Origin: Dehalococcoidia bacterium
Lineage (GTDB): Bacteria; Chloroflexota; Dehalococcoidia; UBA2979
Assembly (NCBI GenBank): GCA_023228825.1
Contig: JALOAL010000010.1
Coordinates: 1 to 64,000 of the forward strand
DNA length: 64,000 nt
Direction of reading: 5' to 3'
Every line of letters starts with the position of its first letter. The stretch's first letter is position 1. The notes beneath the pieces are model-generated. The model did no database searches, was not told the origin of the DNA, and worked only from the letters and a program-made list of their open reading frames with translations. Shown piece after piece: positions 14,763-23,652 of this stretch. The position numbers were made by a program, and so were the translations under genes.

Positions 14763-16121
14763 ATGAGACGCGTAACCCTGCGGCAGCGCTTCGGGCGGCT
14801 ACAACCGGGCCTGTCCGGGCTGGGAGCGGCGGCGCTGGCCACCATCGGCGCACTCATCCTCGCCGCTGCCTTCGTGTCCTCCGCCTCCGGCCAGACCCCG
14901 GGCGGTGACGCGGCCCCTCGGGCGTTCGAGGTGGACGTGGCGGCCGAGGTGCTGGAAGCGGACGCTCCCCTGTCCGTGGCTGCCGCGGAGGTGGTGCAGG
15001 ACGACCAGGGACGCCTCGCGCATGGCGTGGTGGTCACCTGGAACGACGCCGCTGACGCCGAGTTGAGCGACGAACGCTTCACGCACCACGTCAGCGCCAT
15101 TGCCCCTGGTGGAGCGGGCGACCTCGTACTCTCCGGCCGCGGCTGTGGCGCGCAGTGGGCGGAGTCCGAGCAGGAGGTGGTCTTCCCCTGCACGCTGGAC
15201 CTGCGCATCACGCCCGTCAGCCCCGGCAGCACGCACGAGTACCCGCTGTGGATCCAGCCGCAGGTGGGCCCGCTGACCCTGGAGACCGGCCAGTACGTGG
15301 TGGAGCAGCAGGTCTTCTGGTGGCGCCCCGCGACGCCGGAGGTGCAGCAGCACTTCACCGTCCGCCTCACCTACGACGTCACCGAGGCGCCCGTCGCCAC
15401 CGGCATCTCCGTGGACGCCTCCATCGTGGAGGCCAGCGCCCCGGTGGACGTCGCCGTGACCGAGGTCGCCGAGGTAGACGGCCTGCCCTCGCACGGTGTG
15501 CGCGTGACGTGGCAGGGCGCTGGCCGGGCCATCCTGGACGACGCCCGCTTCACGCACCACACGGTCAGCGGGGAGGTCAGCGCCACGACCCCTGAGAGCC
15601 ACCTCATCACGACCGGCCGAGGCTGCGGCGCCAGCGTGGACGAGGGCGGCGAGGTCTCCCAGTACTGCACGGACGATCTGCGCATCATCGACCTCGCCCC
15701 CGGCGAGACGCACGAGTATCCCGTGTGCATCCACCCGGCGCTGGACGGCCTGCTGCTGCGTCCGGGCACGTACACCGTGGAGGAGAGCATTGGCTGGCGG
15801 GCGTCGCAGGACGGCGTGCCCGTGGGCGCCCGCCAGGAATTCACGGTGCGCCTGGTCTACACCGTGACGGCGGGCGAGCCCGGCATCCTGACCCCCGAGC
15901 CCGCCCCCACCGGCATCACGCTCGCCACATGGAGCGGCGGCCCCATCGCCGACCTCCCGCAGGCCACGTCCTACTGGATCACCGCCTCCGGCGAGTACGT
16001 CGGCTACCTCCCCGCCGCTCCCGCCTTCGTCAATGCCGACTTCCTGACCCGCTTCCCGTCCGGCACCCTCCCAGCCGGAACGAGCCTGGTCGTCGTGCGA
16101 TGGCCCTCGGACTCGCGGTAG
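14763..16121 (+). CDS. Exported protein with internal ~150-residue duplication
   Basis: 452 residues: Arg-rich start, signal helix (about 17-42), then two homologous modules (about 55-206 and 216-368). Both share the order RFTHH, GRGCGA, DLRI, HEYP, a W/I-x-P element, and TGQYVVE/GTYTVEE followed by FTVRLxY. Each module has a Cys in GRGCG and a second Cys before DLRI, which suggests one disulfide per module. A shorter C-terminal domain (385-452) with ITLATWSGGPIADLP follows. AGGAGGAA precedes ATG 14763. The beta-rich pattern suggests an Ig-like surface protein of unknown role. A perfect terminator hairpin follows. Confidence 0.7.
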   Translation: MRRVTLRQRFGRLQPGLSGLGAAALATIGALILAAAFVSSASGQTPGGDAAPRAFEVDVAAEVLEADAPLSVAAAEVVQDDQGRLAHGVVVTWNDAADAELSDERFTHHVSAIAPGGAGDLVLSGRGCGAQWAESEQEVVFPCTLDLRITPVSPGSTHEYPLWIQPQVGPLTLETGQYVVEQQVFWWRPATPEVQQHFTVRLTYDVTEAPVATGISVDASIVEASAPVDVAVTEVAEVDGLPSHGVRVTWQGAGRAILDDARFTHHTVSGEVSATTPESHLITTGRGCGASVDEGGEVSQYCTDDLRIIDLAPGETHEYPVCIHPALDGLLLRPGTYTVEESIGWRASQDGVPVGARQEFTVRLVYTVTAGEPGILTPEPAPTGITLATWSGGPIADLPQATSYWITASGEYVGYLPAAPAFVNADFLTRFPSGTLPAGTSLVVVRWPSDSR

Positions 16122-16148
16122 CCCTCGGACGCGGGGGCGCAGCAGGAA

Positions 16149-16170
16149 GGGGAGCCCAGGCGGGCTCCCC
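16149..16170 (+). terminator. Terminator hairpin after the duplicated-module protein
   Basis: A perfect 9-bp stem GGGGAGCCC with loop AGGC and GGGCTCCCC begins 28 bases past the stop. It is followed by TCGGTGTGTG and a G-rich tract, not by a T run. Confidence 0.6.
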
Positions 16171-16217
16171 TCGGTGTGTGGGGGGGGTGGGGTGGGGTGG
16201 GGGAGGCTGTTCAGAAG

Positions 16218-16237
16218 TGTTCTCGGAACAGTACTGT
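16218..16237. promoter_or_regulatory. Overlapping palindromes upstream of the stress-response gene
   Basis: TGTTC-TCG-GAACA (16218-16230) overlaps the 10-bp palindrome ACAGTACTGT (16228-16237), 26 bases before ATG 16263. The region is AT-richer than its surroundings. This is a plausible repressor operator. It does not match the GAAC-N4-GTTC LexA box because the arms face the other way. Confidence 0.35.
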
Positions 16238-16262
16238 ACAAACGCAGTTTCAGGAGTCACTG

Positions 16263-17726
16263 ATGACGGGCAGTTCGGCACAGGAGAAGTGGCATCAGGC
16301 GCGTCTGATTTCAGCGTCAGGAATTCGCGGTGCGGATGAGCAGGAAGTCAGAGCGACTGCCGCGCTGCTTTCGGTGATGGCAGCGGTTCCTGACTACGGT
16401 CGTGCCCTGCTTTCCCGCATGGGGGCTCCTGCTGGTCGCCTATCCTCCTTCACGGAGGTCGAACTGAAGACTCCGGCCGGGACGAAGATCCGTCCGGACG
16501 GGGCGCTTGTCGTGGAACGGGGCTCGACCCGTTGGGTGGCCTTGGTCGAGGTTAAGACCGGCACCAATGAGCTTCGCCGCGAACAGGTCGAGGTATACCT
16601 CGATGCTGCTCGGGAGCAGGGCTTTGACTGTGTTGTGACCATCTCGAATCAGATCGCAGGGAACGCCTCTGGGCTTCCCGTCGATGTCGACCGCCGGAAG
16701 GTTCGGCGGGTCTCGCTGACGCACCTCTCCTGGTTGGAGGTACTGACGGAGGCGGCGTTCCAGCATGAGCACCGCGGGGTCTCCGATCCCGATCAGGCGT
16801 ACATGCTGGGCGAGTTGATCCACTACTTGGAGGATCACCGTTCAGGGGCGATGGCCTTTGAGGACATGGGGGCCCACTGGGTCTCGGTCCGTGACGGCGC
16901 GCGAAATGGCACTCTTCGCGCCAGTGATGCGAGCGTGCAGGACGTCGCGGCGCGCTGGGATCAACTGCTCCAGTACCTGTCGCTCGATCTCGGTCGGAGT
17001 CTGGGGGCGCCGGTTCGTGAGGTCTTGAGTCGTCGGGAGAAGCAGGATCCGTCGATCCGGCGTGGGTACCTGGTGAACGAGCTAACCAGAGCCGGAAGGT
17101 TGGACGGGGTGCTTCGCATCCCTGGTGCGGTCGGCGACGTCACGCTCGCTGCCTCGCTGCGGGCGAAACTGGTCTCTGCCTCAGTAAACCTTGGCGCACC
17201 GGACTCCGCTCGAGCGAGCACCCGGATTCGCTGGTTGCTTCGACAGTTGGCTGATGCTCCGCCGGATCTCAGAATCGAAGTGTCGTTCCATGGCACACGG
17301 CAGACCGTCGCCGCCTTGCTGAGGGACGCGCGCGAGGACGAGTCTCTCCTGCTCCTCCCCGAACGTGGTGGCGAGCCGCGTGCGTTCACACTGACGTTGA
17401 CGCTCCCGATGGGTGACCGCCGGGATAATCGCAGGGGGTCCTTCATCTCGTCCATGTGGGCGCTCCTGGAGGTCTTCTACAGCAGTGTGGTTCAGTCGCT
17501 GCGCCCCTGGCAGCCAGCCGTGCCCAAGTTCAGATCGCAGGAGCCGGTCGCCACGGTACTGACTACTGGCGGTGAGCGGGGGGAGGCAGATGGGGGTCTC
17601 AATCGCTCGCTTGACTCGGAGGGGGATGGTTCCGACGGAACCGCAGTCGAAGACACCGCCGGCATTGGCGGAGCGAAACACGCGGGTGAGGGTAGTGATC
17701 CGGAGCCCAGCCACCCCCTGATCTGA
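16263..17726 (+). CDS. 'Stress response' family protein with PD-(D/E)XK nuclease-like domain
   Basis: 487 residues. The N-terminal domain has the order Asp 79 (KIRPDGALVV), Glu 96 and Lys 98 (ALVEVKTG), then REQVEVYLDAAREQGFDCVV. This is the PD-(D/E)XK nuclease arrangement with a trailing Gln. The rest (SWLEVLTEAAFQH, DPDQAYMLGELIHYLE, MGAHWVSVRDGARNGTLRA, RRDNRRGSFISSMW) matches a family common in Streptomyces and relatives, annotated only as stress response protein. AGGAG lies six bases before ATG 16263. Codon use is less GC-biased than in neighbouring genes, suggesting recent transfer. A role in defence or DNA metabolism is possible but unproven. Confidence 0.75.
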   Translation: MTGSSAQEKWHQARLISASGIRGADEQEVRATAALLSVMAAVPDYGRALLSRMGAPAGRLSSFTEVELKTPAGTKIRPDGALVVERGSTRWVALVEVKTGTNELRREQVEVYLDAAREQGFDCVVTISNQIAGNASGLPVDVDRRKVRRVSLTHLSWLEVLTEAAFQHEHRGVSDPDQAYMLGELIHYLEDHRSGAMAFEDMGAHWVSVRDGARNGTLRASDASVQDVAARWDQLLQYLSLDLGRSLGAPVREVLSRREKQDPSIRRGYLVNELTRAGRLDGVLRIPGAVGDVTLAASLRAKLVSASVNLGAPDSARASTRIRWLLRQLADAPPDLRIEVSFHGTRQTVAALLRDAREDESLLLLPERGGEPRAFTLTLTLPMGDRRDNRRGSFISSMWALLEVFYSSVVQSLRPWQPAVPKFRSQEPVATVLTTGGERGEADGGLNRSLDSEGDGSDGTAVEDTAGIGGAKHAGEGSDPEPSHPLI

Positions 17727-17740
17727 GGCGGTTAGCCTCA
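17724..17740. terminator. Bidirectional terminator between convergent genes
   Basis: A TGAGGC/GCCTCA stem with a five-base loop spans the stop of the stress-response gene and lies 42 bases before the stop of the convergent membrane-protein gene. It is symmetrical and could end transcripts from either side. Confidence 0.4.
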
Positions 17741-17781
17741 CCCGTCCGAGGGCCGAACTTCAGGTCGATGGCACGCGTCTG

Positions 17782-18516
17782 CTACGGTCGAGCCATGGCA
17801 GTCGCGTTCGGCCCTGCAGCAGCTTCGATCGCCAGCGCGATTTCAGCCGCAAGGCTGTCCTTCGCGCTTTCAAGCGCTGACAATTCTTGCTCCAGGTCCC
17901 AGTCACTCAACCAAAGTGATCGCGGGTAGACGCGTCGCACCTGGATTTGCGAGAGGGGGCTGTCGGGGGTAGCGGGCATGCCACTCGACTTCACGCCCCG
18001 ACCGGCCAGCGCAACCCGGAGCCGGTGGTAGAGCGCCCGCCGAGCACTTGGCGTTAGTGTCGATGTGATGGCCGGGTCGACTTGAAGCACCATCGCAATT
18101 CCTACGTACTCGGTGCCTGCGTCCCTCACGAGCCAGACGCTCCCCACCACGGCCCCCGTGTGCACATCGATCCCATCGAAACGCACCTCGAAGCCGTCTA
18201 TCCCTTTGCTCTCGTGGAATGTCCGGCGGAAGGTTAGACACCCCGGGTGTTCGTTGAGCCACCGCTCGACGAGATGCGTCCATTGTTCATTCGTACGGGG
18301 GAGTCTGAGGAGCCACTGGACGCGTTCCTGATTCAGCCAGGCCAAGGCGATAAGAAGCAAGAACGCTACGCCGGCGACTGGCCAGTTCTGCCAGATCTCG
18401 TCCCGGAACGACACGAGAACCGTGACCCCACCTACGAGACTTGCGGCTCCTACCAACAGGAGAGAGGCGCGTGTCAGGGTTGCTGACCGCCCGTACGACG
18501 TTAGAAGTCCGTTCAT
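17782..18516 (-). CDS. Hypothetical two-helix membrane protein
   Basis: 244 residues. There are two transmembrane segments (LLLVGAASLVGGVTVLVSF, about 20-38; VAGVAFLLLIALAWL, about 48-62), then a cytoplasmic domain with FRRTFHESKGIDGFEVRFDGID and a C-terminal helical region (QELSALESAKDSLAAEIALAIE). GGAG lies four bases before ATG 18516. I do not recognise the family. It converges on the PD-(D/E)XK-like gene and shares its lower GC, so both may have arrived together. Confidence 0.55.
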   Translation of the reverse strand: MNGLLTSYGRSATLTRASLLLVGAASLVGGVTVLVSFRDEIWQNWPVAGVAFLLLIALAWLNQERVQWLLRLPRTNEQWTHLVERWLNEHPGCLTFRRTFHESKGIDGFEVRFDGIDVHTGAVVGSVWLVRDAGTEYVGIAMVLQVDPAITSTLTPSARRALYHRLRVALAGRGVKSSGMPATPDSPLSQIQVRRVYPRSLWLSDWDLEQELSALESAKDSLAAEIALAIEAAAGPNATAMARP

Positions 18517-18574
18517 CGAGCTCCGATCCGGGTGCTGTTCGAGAGACGGAGTCCCTCGAACAGCGAGACCCTCT

Positions 18575-21500
18575 CTAACTACACCCACTCGTCGCGCCGC
18601 AGTTCATGCACTTCAGGCAGGTGCCGTTGCGCACCATCATCAACTGCCCGCAGTCCTCGCATGGGTCGCCGAGGAAGCCCTTCTGGCGCGCTTCCTCGCG
18701 GGCGTCCATGCCGGGGGTGGGGTCTGCGAGGGCTACTGAGGTTGCCGGGGTGGCGAGGGCGACGGGCTGCGGCTTTGCCGCGGCTGGCGCCGGAGCGGTG
18801 GTCGCGGGGGTGGCGACGGGCATCGAGGCTGGCGTCTGGGCCACCGGCGCCGCCGGGGTGGGGGCGGGCGCCTGGGGGAGGGGCTGCGGGAAGTCCTCCA
18901 CCGGGTCGGTGCTGGCCTGGAGTTCCTCCGGGCTGACGTGCGCCAGGTCCGCGCGGCCGAGGTAGGACACGGCCAGTTCCCGGAAGATGTAGTCGATGAT
19001 TGACGACGAGAACTTGATGCGGTCGTTGCCGGCCACCGTGCCCATGGGCTCGAACTTCGTGAAGACGAAGGTGTCCACGAACTTCTCCAGCGGCACGCCG
19101 TACTGCAGGCCCATGCTCACGGCGATGGCGAAGCAGTTCATCAGGCTGCGGAAGGCGGCGCCGTCCTTGGCGGTGTCCACGAAGATCTCGCCCAGGCGGG
19201 GAGCGTGCTCACCGGGCTGGCGCTTGAACTCGCCGGTGTGGATGTAGATCGTGTGCCCGCCCACGGACGCCTTCTGCGTGTAGCCGCTGCGGCGATCCGG
19301 CAGCCGCTCGCGGTCGCCTCGAGGACGCACGGTGACGGTCTGGGCCTGCTGGGACGCGATGAGGCGCTCCGCGGCCGCGAGGATCGCGGCGGTCTGCGCC
19401 GGATCCTCGTCCTCCTCGAAGTCCTCGATGTCGGCGAAGGCGGTGCCGGAGAGGGGCTGGCTCAACTTGGAGCCGTCCCGGTAGAGGGCCAGGGCCTTCA
19501 CGCCGGTGTCGGCGGCGGCCATGTAGACCTCCTTGACCTCGTCGACGGTGGCCTCCATGGGCATGTTGATGGTCTTGGAGATGGCGCCGGAGAGGAACGG
19601 CTGGGCCGCAGCGAGGATGCGCACGTGCGCCATGGCCTGGATGTAGCGGGTGCCGTACTTGCCGCACTTGTTGGCGCAGTCAAACACGGGCAGGTGCTCG
19701 TCGCGCAGGTGGGGGGCGCCCTCCACCGTCATGCGGCCCAGGATGTGGTCGTTGGCGGCTTCCACCTGCTCCCGGCTGTAGCCGAGGTGGGCGAGCATGT
19801 CGAAGCCCGGCCGCGCGAGGGTGTCCTTGTCAATGCCGAGGACGTCCGTGCAGAACTCGTCGCCCAGGGTCCAGCGGTTGAAGACAAAGGAGATGTGGAA
19901 CGCGGTCTGGAGGGCCTCCTCCAGTGTGTCCAGCACCGGCTGCGTGAAGCCCTTCTGGGCCAGCGTGTTGCGGTTGAGGTGCGGCGCGGCATCGAAGGTC
20001 TCCGTGCCCACGGCGTACTGGACGATGTCGCGGATCTGCGCGGCGGAGTAGCCCAGGCGCTTCAGTGCGGGCGGGACGCTCTCGTTGATGATGCGGAAGT
20101 AGCCGCCGCCGGCCAGTTTCTTGAACTTCACCAGCGCGAAGTCCGGCTCCACACCGGTGGTGTCGCAGTCCATGAGCAGACCGATGGTGCCGGTGGGGGC
20201 GATCAGCGTGGACTGGGCGTTGCGGTAGCCGTGCCTCTCGCCCAACTCCAGCGCGCGGTCCCACGCGCGGTGGGCGGCCTCCAGCAGGTCAGGGGGGCAC
20301 GTCTGCTGGTCCAGGGGGACGGGGAGGACGGTGAGCGCCTCGTACTCCCCGCCGGGGGCGGCGTAGGCGGCGCGGCGGTGGTTGCGCATGACGCGCAGCA
20401 TGGACTCCCGGTTTTCCTCGTAGCGCGGGAAGGCGCCAAGTTCGGCGGCCATCTCCGCAGAGGCGGCGTAGGAGCGGCCGGTGAGGATGGCCGTGAGCGC
20501 GGCGGTCCAGGCGAGGGCCTGCTCAGAGTCGTACGGGATGCCCTGCATCATCAGCACGGTGCCCAGGTTCGCGTAGCCCAGGCCCAGTGTGCGGTAGTCG
20601 TAGGACAACTGCGCGATGGAGTCGCTGGGGAACTGCGCCATGGCGACGGAGATCTCCAGGACGACCGTCCAGATGCGGATGGCGTGCTCATAGGCCGCGA
20701 TGTCGAACTCGCCGCTCTCCATGTCCGTGAAGGCGAGGAGGTTGAGCGACGCCAGGTTGCAGGCGGTGTCGTCCAGGAACATGTACTCGGAGCAGGGGTT
20801 GGAGCCGTTGATGCGGCCGCCGTTGGGGCAGGTGTGCCACTCGTTGATGGTGGTGTCGTACTGCAGGCCCGGGTCCGCGCTCTGCCACGCGGCGAGGGCG
20901 ATCTTGTCCCACAGGTCCGCGGCCTGGACGGTCCTGGCCACCTCGCCGGTGGTGCGGAAGGTCAGATCCCAGGGCTGGTTGCGGCGCACGGCGTCCAGGA
21001 AGTCCGCGGTGACGCGCACCGAGTTGTTGGAGTTCTGGCCGGAGACGGTCTGGTACGCCTCGCCCTGCCAGTCGGAGTCGAACTCCTGGAAGTCCAGGGT
21101 GGTGACGCCCTGCTCCACGAGTTGCAGCACGCGGACGATGAAGCCCTCCGTCACCCCGTCCTTGCGAGCGCGGGCCACGGCACGACGCAGGCTGAGGTTC
21201 TGGGCGACGTCCGGGCCGCCCTCCTCGACGTTGTGGGCGGCCTGGAAGATGGCGGCCAGGTGGCGGCGGGTGACGGCGGCGCCGGTGACCAGGGCGGCCA
21301 CCTTCTGCTCCTCCTTCACCTTCCAGTCGATGAACTGCTCCACGTCCGGGTGGTCGGCGTTCAGGATCACCATCTTGGCCGCGCGGCGGGTGGTGCCACC
21401 GGACTTGATGGCGCCGGCCGCGCGGTCGCCGATCTTGAGGAAGGACATCAGGCCAGAGGACTTCCCGCCGCCGGACAGGCCCTCGTGCTCGCCGCGCAGG

Positions 21501-22186
21501 TTGGAGAAGTTGGACCCGGTGCCGGAGCCGTACTTGAAGATGCGCGCTTCGCGCGTCCACAGATCCATGATGCCGCCGGGGTTCACCAGGTCGTCCGAGA
21601 CGGACTGGATGAAGCACGCGTGCGGCTGAGGGCGCTCGTAGGCGTTGGTGGACTGCTCGATGGCGCCGGTGGCGGCGTCGACGTAGGAGTGGCCCTGCGC
21701 TGGGCCGGCAATGCCGTAGGCCCAGTGCAGGCCGGTGTTGAACCACTGCGGCGAGTTGGGGGCGGCCATCTGGCGCGCCATCATGTGGCACAACTCGTCG
21801 TAGAAGGCGCGGGCGTCTTCCTCGGAGTCGAAGTAGCCGCCCTTCCAGCCCCAGTAGGTCCAGGTGCCGGCCAGGCGGTGGAAGGTCTGGCGCGCGTCCG
21901 TCTCGCCGCCCATCGTGGCGCCGGGCGCGGGCGCGCGGCGCTGCAGCCACCCCGGCACGCCGGGCTCCTCGACCGCGACGGTTGCCGAGGGCACCCCCGC
22001 CTTGCGGAAGTACTTCTGCGCCATGATGTCCGTGGCCACCTGCGAGAACGGCGCCGGCATGTCGATGTCGCGCGCCTCGAAGACCACGGAGCCGTCCGGG
22101 TTGACGATGCGGGAGGTGCGCTTGGTGACTGCGATGCCCTCGTACGGGTCATGGTCAGCGGTAGTAAAGCGGCGAGGGATGCGCAT
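18575..22186 (-). CDS. nrdJ: Adenosylcobalamin-dependent ribonucleotide reductase (class II)
   Basis: 1203 residues, full length for the vitamin B12-dependent class. It reduces ribonucleotides to deoxyribonucleotides with or without oxygen. Visible motifs include NSPQWFNTGLHWAYG, FKYGSGTGSNFSNLRG, SGGTTRRAAKMV, NPCSEYMFLDDTACNLASLN (active-site Cys and Glu, about 460-480) and APTGTIGLLMDCDTTGVEPDF. A Pro/Ala linker (about 1110-1160) leads to a C-terminal zinc ribbon (CEDCGQLMMVRNGTCLKCMNCG). AGGAAGG lies eight bases before ATG 22186. No B12 riboswitch is visible upstream. No class I or III reductase is in the window. Confidence 0.96.
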   Translation of the reverse strand: MRIPRRFTTADHDPYEGIAVTKRTSRIVNPDGSVVFEARDIDMPAPFSQVATDIMAQKYFRKAGVPSATVAVEEPGVPGWLQRRAPAPGATMGGETDARQTFHRLAGTWTYWGWKGGYFDSEEDARAFYDELCHMMARQMAAPNSPQWFNTGLHWAYGIAGPAQGHSYVDAATGAIEQSTNAYERPQPHACFIQSVSDDLVNPGGIMDLWTREARIFKYGSGTGSNFSNLRGEHEGLSGGGKSSGLMSFLKIGDRAAGAIKSGGTTRRAAKMVILNADHPDVEQFIDWKVKEEQKVAALVTGAAVTRRHLAAIFQAAHNVEEGGPDVAQNLSLRRAVARARKDGVTEGFIVRVLQLVEQGVTTLDFQEFDSDWQGEAYQTVSGQNSNNSVRVTADFLDAVRRNQPWDLTFRTTGEVARTVQAADLWDKIALAAWQSADPGLQYDTTINEWHTCPNGGRINGSNPCSEYMFLDDTACNLASLNLLAFTDMESGEFDIAAYEHAIRIWTVVLEISVAMAQFPSDSIAQLSYDYRTLGLGYANLGTVLMMQGIPYDSEQALAWTAALTAILTGRSYAASAEMAAELGAFPRYEENRESMLRVMRNHRRAAYAAPGGEYEALTVLPVPLDQQTCPPDLLEAAHRAWDRALELGERHGYRNAQSTLIAPTGTIGLLMDCDTTGVEPDFALVKFKKLAGGGYFRIINESVPPALKRLGYSAAQIRDIVQYAVGTETFDAAPHLNRNTLAQKGFTQPVLDTLEEALQTAFHISFVFNRWTLGDEFCTDVLGIDKDTLARPGFDMLAHLGYSREQVEAANDHILGRMTVEGAPHLRDEHLPVFDCANKCGKYGTRYIQAMAHVRILAAAQPFLSGAISKTINMPMEATVDEVKEVYMAAADTGVKALALYRDGSKLSQPLSGTAFADIEDFEEDEDPAQTAAILAAAERLIASQQAQTVTVRPRGDRERLPDRRSGYTQKASVGGHTIYIHTGEFKRQPGEHAPRLGEIFVDTAKDGAAFRSLMNCFAIAVSMGLQYGVPLEKFVDTFVFTKFEPMGTVAGNDRIKFSSSIIDYIFRELAVSYLGRADLAHVSPEELQASTDPVEDFPQPLPQAPAPTPAAPVAQTPASMPVATPATTAPAPAAAKPQPVALATPATSVALADPTPGMDAREEARQKGFLGDPCEDCGQLMMVRNGTCLKCMNCGATSGCS

Positions 22187-22212
22187 AGTGAGGGCCTTCC
22201 TGCGGGGTGGAA

Positions 22213-22297
22213 CACAACTGTTGTGGCGGAGACCCGAGGCCCAAGGTGTTGGGTCTGGGAGCGGGCGCTGCCACTAGATCTTGGGGTGAACTGTTCA
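22213..22297. promoter_or_regulatory. Two palindromes in the nrdJ upstream region
   Basis: CACAACTGTTGTG (22213-22225, 27 bases before the nrdJ start) and TGAACTGTTCA (22287-22297) are perfect odd-length palindromes in the 312-bp gap between nrdJ and the carboxypeptidase gene. The first has the ACAC...GTG(T) flavour of NrdR boxes but is shorter than the usual 16-bp site. No other gene is visible in the gap. Regulation of nrdJ is an inference. Confidence 0.35.
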
Positions 22298-22498
22298 GGC
22301 GCTTGAGCATCTACTCGAGGGCGCGATCGCCATCCTACGCCTCCGCAGGGGCATGTCAAGCAGCCGCTAGAGCGCATGAGCAGATGTGTTAGCGCAGCGG
22401 GTGATCAGTTCTTACGGAGCCGTTAGGCGCAACGACTCCTGACGCTCACGCGACCACATTGAGGATCGTGTTCGTGATGGGGAGCGCCGTTCGGAAGC

Positions 22499-23647
22499 CT
22501 ACGGCATCGCTGTCGGTATGGCCGTCGGGGTGGCCTGGTCCGCCCACCGGTGGTTCTCGAACGCCCATTCGATGAGGGCCTGCGAGTCCTGGGCGCGGAG
22601 CGTGCTGTCCAGCAGCACGATGTAGACCCGGTGGCCATCGCGCTCGGCGGTGACGGAGAAGGTGCGGCCGGCTTCCTCGGTGAAGCCGGTCTTCACGCCG
22701 TCCACGCCGGGGGTGTAGTTCAGCAGCGGGTTGTGGTTGTAGAGGTCGAACTCGACCGTCTCGCCGTCTCGCTCGCCGGTGACCACGGTCTGCTCTGTGC
22801 CCACCACCTGGCGCAGGTCTGGGAAGCGCATGAGGTAGCGGGAAAGCAGCGCCAGGTCCCAGGCGGTGCTGTAGTGCCCGTCTTCGTACAGTCCGGCCAC
22901 GTTCGTGAAGCGCGTGTGCTCCAGACCCAGACGCTCAGCGAGCGCGTTTATCTCCGCGACGAACGCCTCCTGGCTGCCGGACACGTGCTCGGCGATCGCG
23001 ATCGCGGCGTCGTTGCCGGAGACCAGCATCAGGCCCAGCAGCATGTCTCGCAGCGTCAGGACGTCGCCGGACTCGAGCCCCATGGTGGACGAGTCGCCCT
23101 CGATCACCAGGTCCCAGTAGTGCACCGGCGACGTCACCAGGTCATCCAGCGGCCGGCGCTCCACGGCGACAATGGCGGTGGCGATCTTCGTCACGCTGGC
23201 CGGCGGGCGTACCTCGTGCGCGCCCCGGTCGTACAGGACCGCGAGCGAGGCGTCGTCCAGCACGATGGCGGCGGCCGCGGTGATCTCGGGCGCGGGGATG
23301 CCGAGGGCATCCGGCGCTGCCGCACGCGCCTCGCTGCTGGTGGGCGTGGCCGGCAGTGGATCCGCGGCGGCCGGATCGAGACCCGCGGCCGTGGGCGTGC
23401 CGGCCGTGTTCGTCGCGCTCCCTGCGGGCGGCGAGGCGCCGTCGTCCGGCCACGCGAGCCAGCCGGCGACCAGGAGCACGGGCGCGGCGACCGCCAGTGC
23501 GAGCAGGCGCGGCGGCACGCCTCGACCGGACGAGCCGAGCGGGCCAGACGGGCCGAAGGGGCCAAAGGAGCCGAACCGGCCGAACGGGCCGCGGCGACGA
23601 GCGGGGCTCGTCCGGAAGCGGAACGGATCGTACGAGCCCGGCTGCAC
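22499..23647 (-). CDS. D-alanyl-D-alanine carboxypeptidase (serine type, peptidase S11)
   Basis: 382 residues. The three penicillin-binding motifs are intact: Ser151-x-x-Lys154 (SVTK), Ser210-Gly-Asn212 (SGN) and Lys319-Thr-Gly321 (KTG). The enzyme trims peptidoglycan stem peptides outside the membrane. The N-terminus is odd: a cytoplasmic stretch of GPFGRFGSFGPFGPSGP-type repeats (20-42) precedes the single anchor helix (46-66), then a Thr/Ala/Pro linker. The start is GTG 23647, only five bases after the stop of the upstream aminopeptidase gene, so the two are co-transcribed. Confidence 0.9.
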   Translation of the reverse strand: MQPGSYDPFRFRTSPARRRGPFGRFGSFGPFGPSGPLGSSGRGVPPRLLALAVAAPVLLVAGWLAWPDDGASPPAGSATNTAGTPTAAGLDPAAADPLPATPTSSEARAAAPDALGIPAPEITAAAAIVLDDASLAVLYDRGAHEVRPPASVTKIATAIVAVERRPLDDLVTSPVHYWDLVIEGDSSTMGLESGDVLTLRDMLLGLMLVSGNDAAIAIAEHVSGSQEAFVAEINALAERLGLEHTRFTNVAGLYEDGHYSTAWDLALLSRYLMRFPDLRQVVGTEQTVVTGERDGETVEFDLYNHNPLLNYTPGVDGVKTGFTEEAGRTFSVTAERDGHRVYIVLLDSTLRAQDSQALIEWAFENHRWADQATPTAIPTAMP

Positions 23648-23652
23648 GGCGG

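Noticed and set aside
16218..16230. LexA/SOS box
   Set aside because: TGTTC-TCG-GAACA has inverted arm order and the wrong spacing compared with GAAC-N4-GTTC.
19205..22306. Long open frame (1033 codons) on the plus strand
   Set aside because: It lies antisense to nrdJ, lacks family motifs, and has the Gly/Val/Leu/Arg composition expected from GC-rich antisense sequence.
22187..22498. Cobalamin riboswitch before nrdJ
   Set aside because: No GCCACTG B12 box or associated stems on the minus strand. A GCCACT on the plus strand has the wrong orientation.
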